DNA of 64,000 nt, taken from positions 93,664 through 157,663 of the forward strand of contig NZ_JAAQQR010000009.1 of assembly GCF_011742555.1 (NCBI RefSeq). The letters run 5' to 3'. The position numbers were made by a program, and so were the translations under genes. Below are positions 60,996-64,000 of the stretch, piece after piece. The DNA comes from Luteibacter jiangsuensis. GTDB taxonomy: Bacteria > Pseudomonadota > Gammaproteobacteria > Xanthomonadales > Rhodanobacteraceae. The notes under the pieces were generated by a model. It ran no database searches and had not been told where the DNA came from. It was given only the letters and a program-made list of their open reading frames with translations. The first letter of the stretch is position 1, and every line of letters begins with the position of its first letter.

Positions 60996-61763
60996 CTACC
61001 TCCCGATAAGGCCGCGCATGGTTTCCCACGCGTCGGTCTGCAGCGAATCGAACGCACCCGGCAGGGCGCGCAACGCCAGCCACACGGCCAGCAGGCCCAG
61101 GCAGATCGTGATGGGGAAACCCACCGCGAACAGGTTCATGGAGGGGGCCGAACGGCTGATGGCACCGAACCCGAGGTTCACCACCAGCGTGGCCGTCAGC
61201 GCGGGCAAAGCCACGCGCACGGCGCCGGTAAAGAGGTGGCCGGCGAAGCCGAGCACGCCCCACACACCGTCCGCACCGACGCCCTGCTCGCCCACCGGCA
61301 GTGTGCGAAAGCTGTCGGCGAGCAACGAGATGAGTTGCAGGTGCCCGTTCATCACCAGGAACAGAAGGGTCACGAGCATCATGTAGAACTGGCTGAGCAC
61401 CGGCGTGGTGCCGCCGACGCCGGGATTCACCGTTTCCGCGAAGCCGAGGCTCATCGCCTGCGACACGATCTGGCCGCCGAACGCCACGGCCTCGAACACG
61501 AGCTTCAGGATGAACCCGAGCGACGCGCCCACCAGGATCTGCTGCGCCAGCGTGGCCACGCCCTGTGCCGACAGAGGGCGGATGTCCAGCGGCGCCAACG
61601 GCGCCAGCGCCATCGTGAGCAGCAATGCCAGACCGATGCGGATGCGCGCCGGAATGGTGGTCGCGCCAAGCACCGGTGCCACGAGCAGCAACCCGGCGAT
61701 GCGGGACAACGCCCAGCATGCACTGCCGACCCAGGCTTCGAGCTGGCCGAGGTCGAGCGGCAT
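60996..61763 (-). CDS. fliR: FliR, flagellar export gate protein
   Basis: The 255-residue membrane protein forms the export channel with FliP and FliQ. Hydrophobic segments cover most of the sequence, with the family block FGGQIVSQAMSLGFAETVNP. The ATG overlaps the fliQ stop in a TGATG arrangement, which selects this start over longer frames. Confidence 0.94.
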   Translation of the reverse strand: MPLDLGQLEAWVGSACWALSRIAGLLLVAPVLGATTIPARIRIGLALLLTMALAPLAPLDIRPLSAQGVATLAQQILVGASLGFILKLVFEAVAFGGQIVSQAMSLGFAETVNPGVGGTTPVLSQFYMMLVTLLFLVMNGHLQLISLLADSFRTLPVGEQGVGADGVWGVLGFAGHLFTGAVRVALPALTATLVVNLGFGAISRSAPSMNLFAVGFPITICLGLLAVWLALRALPGAFDSLQTDAWETMRGLIGR

Positions 61764-62032
61764 CAACGCACCGCCTGGGGCAGGCTCTCGATGAGCGTGC
61801 GGGTGAATTCCACCAGCGTGCGCAGCATCCAGGGGCCGGTGATGATCATCACGAGGGCCATGGAGATGAGCTTCGGAATGAAGCTCAGCGTCTGTTCGTT
61901 GATCTGGGTGGCCGCCTGCACCATGCCGATGATCAGGCCCACGGCCAGCGCCGTGAGGAGCAGCGGCGCGCCGATCAGCATGGCGATGTGCAGGGCCTGC
62001 TGGCCGAATCCGATGACCGATTCCGGCGTCAC
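61763..62032 (-). CDS. fliQ: FliQ, flagellar export gate protein
   Basis: The 89-residue protein has two membrane helices (ALHIAMLIGAPLLLTALAVG and PKLISMALVMIITGPWMLR) and matches the usual FliQ length. The GTG start (VTPESVIGFGQQAL) overlaps the fliP stop as GTGA; the in-frame upstream extension lies inside fliP. Confidence 0.94.
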   Translation of the reverse strand: MTPESVIGFGQQALHIAMLIGAPLLLTALAVGLIIGMVQAATQINEQTLSFIPKLISMALVMIITGPWMLRTLVEFTRTLIESLPQAVR

Positions 62033-62775
62033 TGGAAGAAGCTCCCGGCAAGAGTGCCCAGCAGCAGCGTCCACCCGTCGACGAGCACGAACAGCATGAT
62101 CTTGAACGGCAGCGAGATGATCATCGGCGAGACCATCATCATGCCCATCGACATCAGCACCGAGGCCACGACAAGGTCGATGATGAGGAAGGGAATGAAG
62201 AGCAGGAAGCCCATCTGGAAGGCGGTCTTCAGCTCGCTGGTAACAAACGCGGGCAGCGCCACCCGGTAGGGCACCGCGTCCTTGTCGGCGTAGGGCTGTT
62301 CGCCGGCCAGCTTCGTGAACAGCTGGAGGTCCGGCTCGCGGGTCTGTTCCAGCATGAAGTGGCGGAACGGCGCGGCGGCCAGCGGCAGGGCGTCCTGCAC
62401 GCTCATCTGGCCGTCCATGTACGGCTTGATGCCCGCGTCATAAGCCTTGTTGAGCACAGGCGTCATCACGAACAGGGTGAGGAACAGCGACAGGCCGAGG
62501 ATCACCTGATTCGGCGGCGTGCTGTTCGTGCCGAGTGCCTGGCGCAGGAAGCCCAGCACGATGACGATGCGCGTGAACGACGTCATCATCAGCAGGATCG
62601 CCGGCAGCGCCGTCAGCGCCGTCATCAGCGCCAGCATCTGGATCGACAGCGACCAGGTCTGGCCGCCGTTGGCCCCCGGCTGCACGTTCAGCACCGGGAT
62701 GCCCGGCTGGACGGGATCGGCGGCGAAAGCGGCTACGGGAAACAGGAACAAAAGCAGGAAAAACAGAAGCGTCAC
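62029..62775 (-). CDS. fliP: FliP, flagellar export gate protein
   Basis: The mature family region is clear: a signal peptide (LLFFLLLFLFPVAAFA), then QTWSLSIQMLALMTALTALP, MMTSFTRIVIVLGFLRQALG, and a C-terminal FKIMLFVLVDGWTLLLG. From the GTG chosen here the protein has 248 residues, the normal FliP length, with AGGGG nine bases upstream. A second possible start, an ATG at 62892 overlapping the fliO stop (TGATG), would add 39 residues encoded by a palindromic repeat. The gene call is firm; the start is uncertain. Confidence 0.9.
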   Translation of the reverse strand: MTLLFFLLLFLFPVAAFAADPVQPGIPVLNVQPGANGGQTWSLSIQMLALMTALTALPAILLMMTSFTRIVIVLGFLRQALGTNSTPPNQVILGLSLFLTLFVMTPVLNKAYDAGIKPYMDGQMSVQDALPLAAAPFRHFMLEQTREPDLQLFTKLAGEQPYADKDAVPYRVALPAFVTSELKTAFQMGFLLFIPFLIIDLVVASVLMSMGMMMVSPMIISLPFKIMLFVLVDGWTLLLGTLAGSFFQ

Positions 62776-62781
62776 CCACTT

Positions 62782-62862
62782 GTCGCCCCTGCGAAGGCAG
62801 GAGCCCGGCGACTTCCGCCCCGCCGATGAAGTCGCTGGGTTCCCGCCTTCGCGGGAACGACG
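62782..62862. repeat. palindromic repeat at the 5' end of fliP, family C
   Basis: Two inverted arms about 33 bp long, GTCGCCCCTGCGAAGGCAGG... and ...CCTTCGCGGGAACGAC, flank a short centre, with GAAGTCGC/GCGACTTC mirrored inside. This is the widespread type containing TTCCCGCGAAGGCGGGAA. It lies between the fliO stop and the fliP core and is open in the fliP frame, where it encodes SREGGNPATSS. Confidence 0.85.
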
Positions 62863-62891
62863 GCGCTGTAACCTGGAGGACCGGTGCTTCA

Positions 62892-63311
62892 TCAACGTCT
62901 CCACTGCGACAGCACGTCGCGAAAGCCGCCGATCGTCGGCTGGGCCGGAGCGGTCGGATCGTCCTTCACGGGCGTATCCAGCACATGCAGCGTACGCAGT
63001 CCGCCGGTCGGCGAGGCACCGACGAGGAGCTGCGTGCCGCCCACTTCGAGCAGCATGATCTTTTCCTTGATGCCGACGGGCATCGACTCCACGACGCGGA
63101 TCTTCCTGCCGCCCGGACGCACGCGCGCCTGGGCCCGACGGCTCAGCCAGCCCACGAAAAAGATCAGGGCGACCACGCCCAGCAGGCTGACCAGCACGCG
63201 AAACAGCTCCGCCCCGGAATCGACGGCCGGAGCGGCGGCCGGGGCTGCCATCAGGGCGCAGGGAAGGAAGCCGCCCGCGAGGACGGCGGCGATACGGCGC
63301 ATGGGAATCAC
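62892..63311 (-). CDS. fliO: FliO, flagellar export assembly protein
   Basis: The 139-residue protein assists assembly of the FliP ring. It has an N-terminal signal-like segment (RIAAVLAGGFLPCALMAAPA), a membrane helix (FRVLVSLLGVVALIFFVGWL) and a small cytoplasmic domain (KIRVVESMPVGIKEKIMLLE). The GTG overlapping the fliN stop (GTGA) is taken as start; an ATG nine bases downstream is equally possible. Confidence 0.9.
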   Translation of the reverse strand: MIPMRRIAAVLAGGFLPCALMAAPAAAPAVDSGAELFRVLVSLLGVVALIFFVGWLSRRAQARVRPGGRKIRVVESMPVGIKEKIMLLEVGGTQLLVGASPTGGLRTLHVLDTPVKDDPTAPAQPTIGGFRDVLSQWRR

Positions 63312-63646
63312 CGCAGCTTGCGGACGCGCTCGGCCGGGCTGATCACGTCGGTCAGCCGGATACCGAATTTCTCGTTGATGACGACCACCTCGCCATGGGC
63401 GACCAGGGTGCCGTTGACGAAGACATCGAGGGGTTCGCCGGCGGCGCGGTCGAGTTCGACCACCGACCCCTGGTTGAGTTGCAGCAGGTTGCGGATGCTG
63501 ATCTTGGTGCGGCCGACTTCCATGGCCATGGTGACCGGTACGTCCAGGATGACGTCGAGGTTCACTTCGCTGCCGAGGCCGATAGAGGATGCCAGCGAGG
63601 CGTCGGTGCCGGTATCCGGATCTTCGAGGGTGGTGGGTTCGTTCAT
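63308..63646 (-). CDS. fliN: FliN, flagellar motor switch C-ring protein
   Basis: The 112-residue protein is a C-ring component with a SpoA domain: NLDVILDVPVTMAMEVGRTK and INEKFGIRLTDVISPAERV. It normally follows fliM, but no fliM or fliL is present in the 350 bp upstream. Here it is the first gene of the leftward flagellar operon, 42 bp downstream of a sigma-54 promoter. Confidence 0.95.
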   Translation of the reverse strand: MNEPTTLEDPDTGTDASLASSIGLGSEVNLDVILDVPVTMAMEVGRTKISIRNLLQLNQGSVVELDRAAGEPLDVFVNGTLVAHGEVVVINEKFGIRLTDVISPAERVRKLR

Positions 63647-63688
63647 GTCCGTTCCAATAAGGGGCGTTGCCAGGTGCGAAGCCTATGA

Positions 63689-63704
63689 AGCAAGCCGCGT
63701 GCCA
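63689..63704 (-). promoter_or_regulatory. sigma-54 promoter of the fliN operon
   Basis: On the minus strand TGGCAC-GCGGC-TTGCT matches the RpoN consensus exactly. The expected start of transcription, near 63677, lies about 30 bp before the fliN ATG. RpoN with the activator FleQ drives the corresponding flagellar operons in Pseudomonas. Confidence 0.85.
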
Positions 63705-64000
63705 TGGATTTCCCTTCGCATGACGACGGCAAATTCACGTCGCATCAACCACTTGGAAAGGGAGGCAGGAAGGGGGACGGGAAGTGACGCGGGAGGTCAG
63801 ACGGAAACCTGACGCTCGACGGCAGTTAGTCACCGTGACGGGGCATTGACAGTCCCGCGGGTGTGCCGCCTGACGGCGGATCGCCGCTGAAGCGGCTTGT
63901 GTCTTTGCGTCGGGGTAGGCTTGAGGTGAGAGCGGAGTGCGGCAAGCCGTTTTAGCGGCGGTGCTGCGAGCACGTGTGGGAGCTAGGGCCGCCGCACTCC
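63705..64000. other. non-coding stretch at the right edge with degenerate repeats
   Basis: I see no supported gene here. The part next to the promoter (63710-63840) would be the place for FleQ-type activator sites, but I find no clear one. From about 63861 there are degenerate family A repeat arms: GATCGCCGCTGAAGCGGCTT near 63879 and GTGTGGGAGC near 63974. Confidence 0.6.

Noticed and set aside
62776..62904. FliP N-terminal extension as a real new domain
   Set aside because: The extra residues are the translation of a dispersed palindromic repeat; FliP of normal length begins at the GTG downstream.
1..64000. tRNA, rRNA, CRISPR arrays, insertion sequences
   Set aside because: No tRNA cloverleaf, rRNA sequence, spaced direct repeats, transposase or integrase gene was recognised by reading; the palindromic repeats are single extragenic elements.

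Overview
The window is about 64 kb of high-GC DNA, densely coding, and looks chromosomal. Gene content and order suggest a polarly flagellated, type IV-piliated gammaproteobacterium of the Xanthomonadales/Lysobacterales, most like Rhodanobacteraceae such as Luteibacter or Dyella. That placement is inferred from synteny and protein style; no ribosomal RNA is present to confirm it. I see no tRNA, rRNA, CRISPR array, transposase or integrase.

Left part (1-14,850). A sigma-54 promoter with upstream palindromes points out of the left edge. Next come a Fur-controlled hemP unit and an AT-richer secreted amidase gene. The Pil-Chp twitching chemosensory operon then runs leftward as pilG, pilH, pilI, pilJ, chpA, chpB, chpC. 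There is no pilK, and chpB lacks the usual serine nucleophile. Rightward from pilG are gshB, a tonB3-like gene, yqgE, ruvX and pyrB, the same neighbourhood as in Pseudomonas aeruginosa. A large lipoprotein and a BON-domain protein follow. pilT and pilU, the retraction ATPases, lie at 21.9-24.3 kb, divergent from proC and yggT.

Middle part (25.9-41.0 kb). relA and hrpA overlap and run leftward. dps, an ndvB-like GH17-GT2 beta-glucan synthase, and the overlapping tamA-tamB outer-membrane assembly pair run rightward.

The most interesting region is 41,258-45,761, an AT-richer island inserted after tamB. It encodes three short peptides, each with a 15-residue double-glycine leader of the microcin V type. 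Between them lie a HlyD/CvaA-like adaptor and a C39-peptidase ABC exporter (CvaB-like). Directly behind the first two peptides are two 47-codon ORFs, each with two predicted membrane helices, which I propose are immunity proteins. The two large cores are Gly-rich and place two cysteines exactly 44 residues apart. This looks like a complete class II microcin system.

Right part (45.8-63.7 kb). After a LAB_N protein, a TMEM175-like channel protein and yaeQ, an almost unbroken leftward flagellar-chemotaxis block reads fliN, fliO, fliP, fliQ, fliR, flhB, flhA, flhF, fleN, fliA, cheY, cheZ, cheA, motC, motD, parC, parP, cheW, DUF2802. A consensus sigma-54 promoter precedes fliN. fliL and fliM are not adjacent, cheB is missing from its usual place beside cheA, and a palindromic repeat sits at the 5' end of fliP. 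Three families of extragenic palindromic repeats are scattered through the window.
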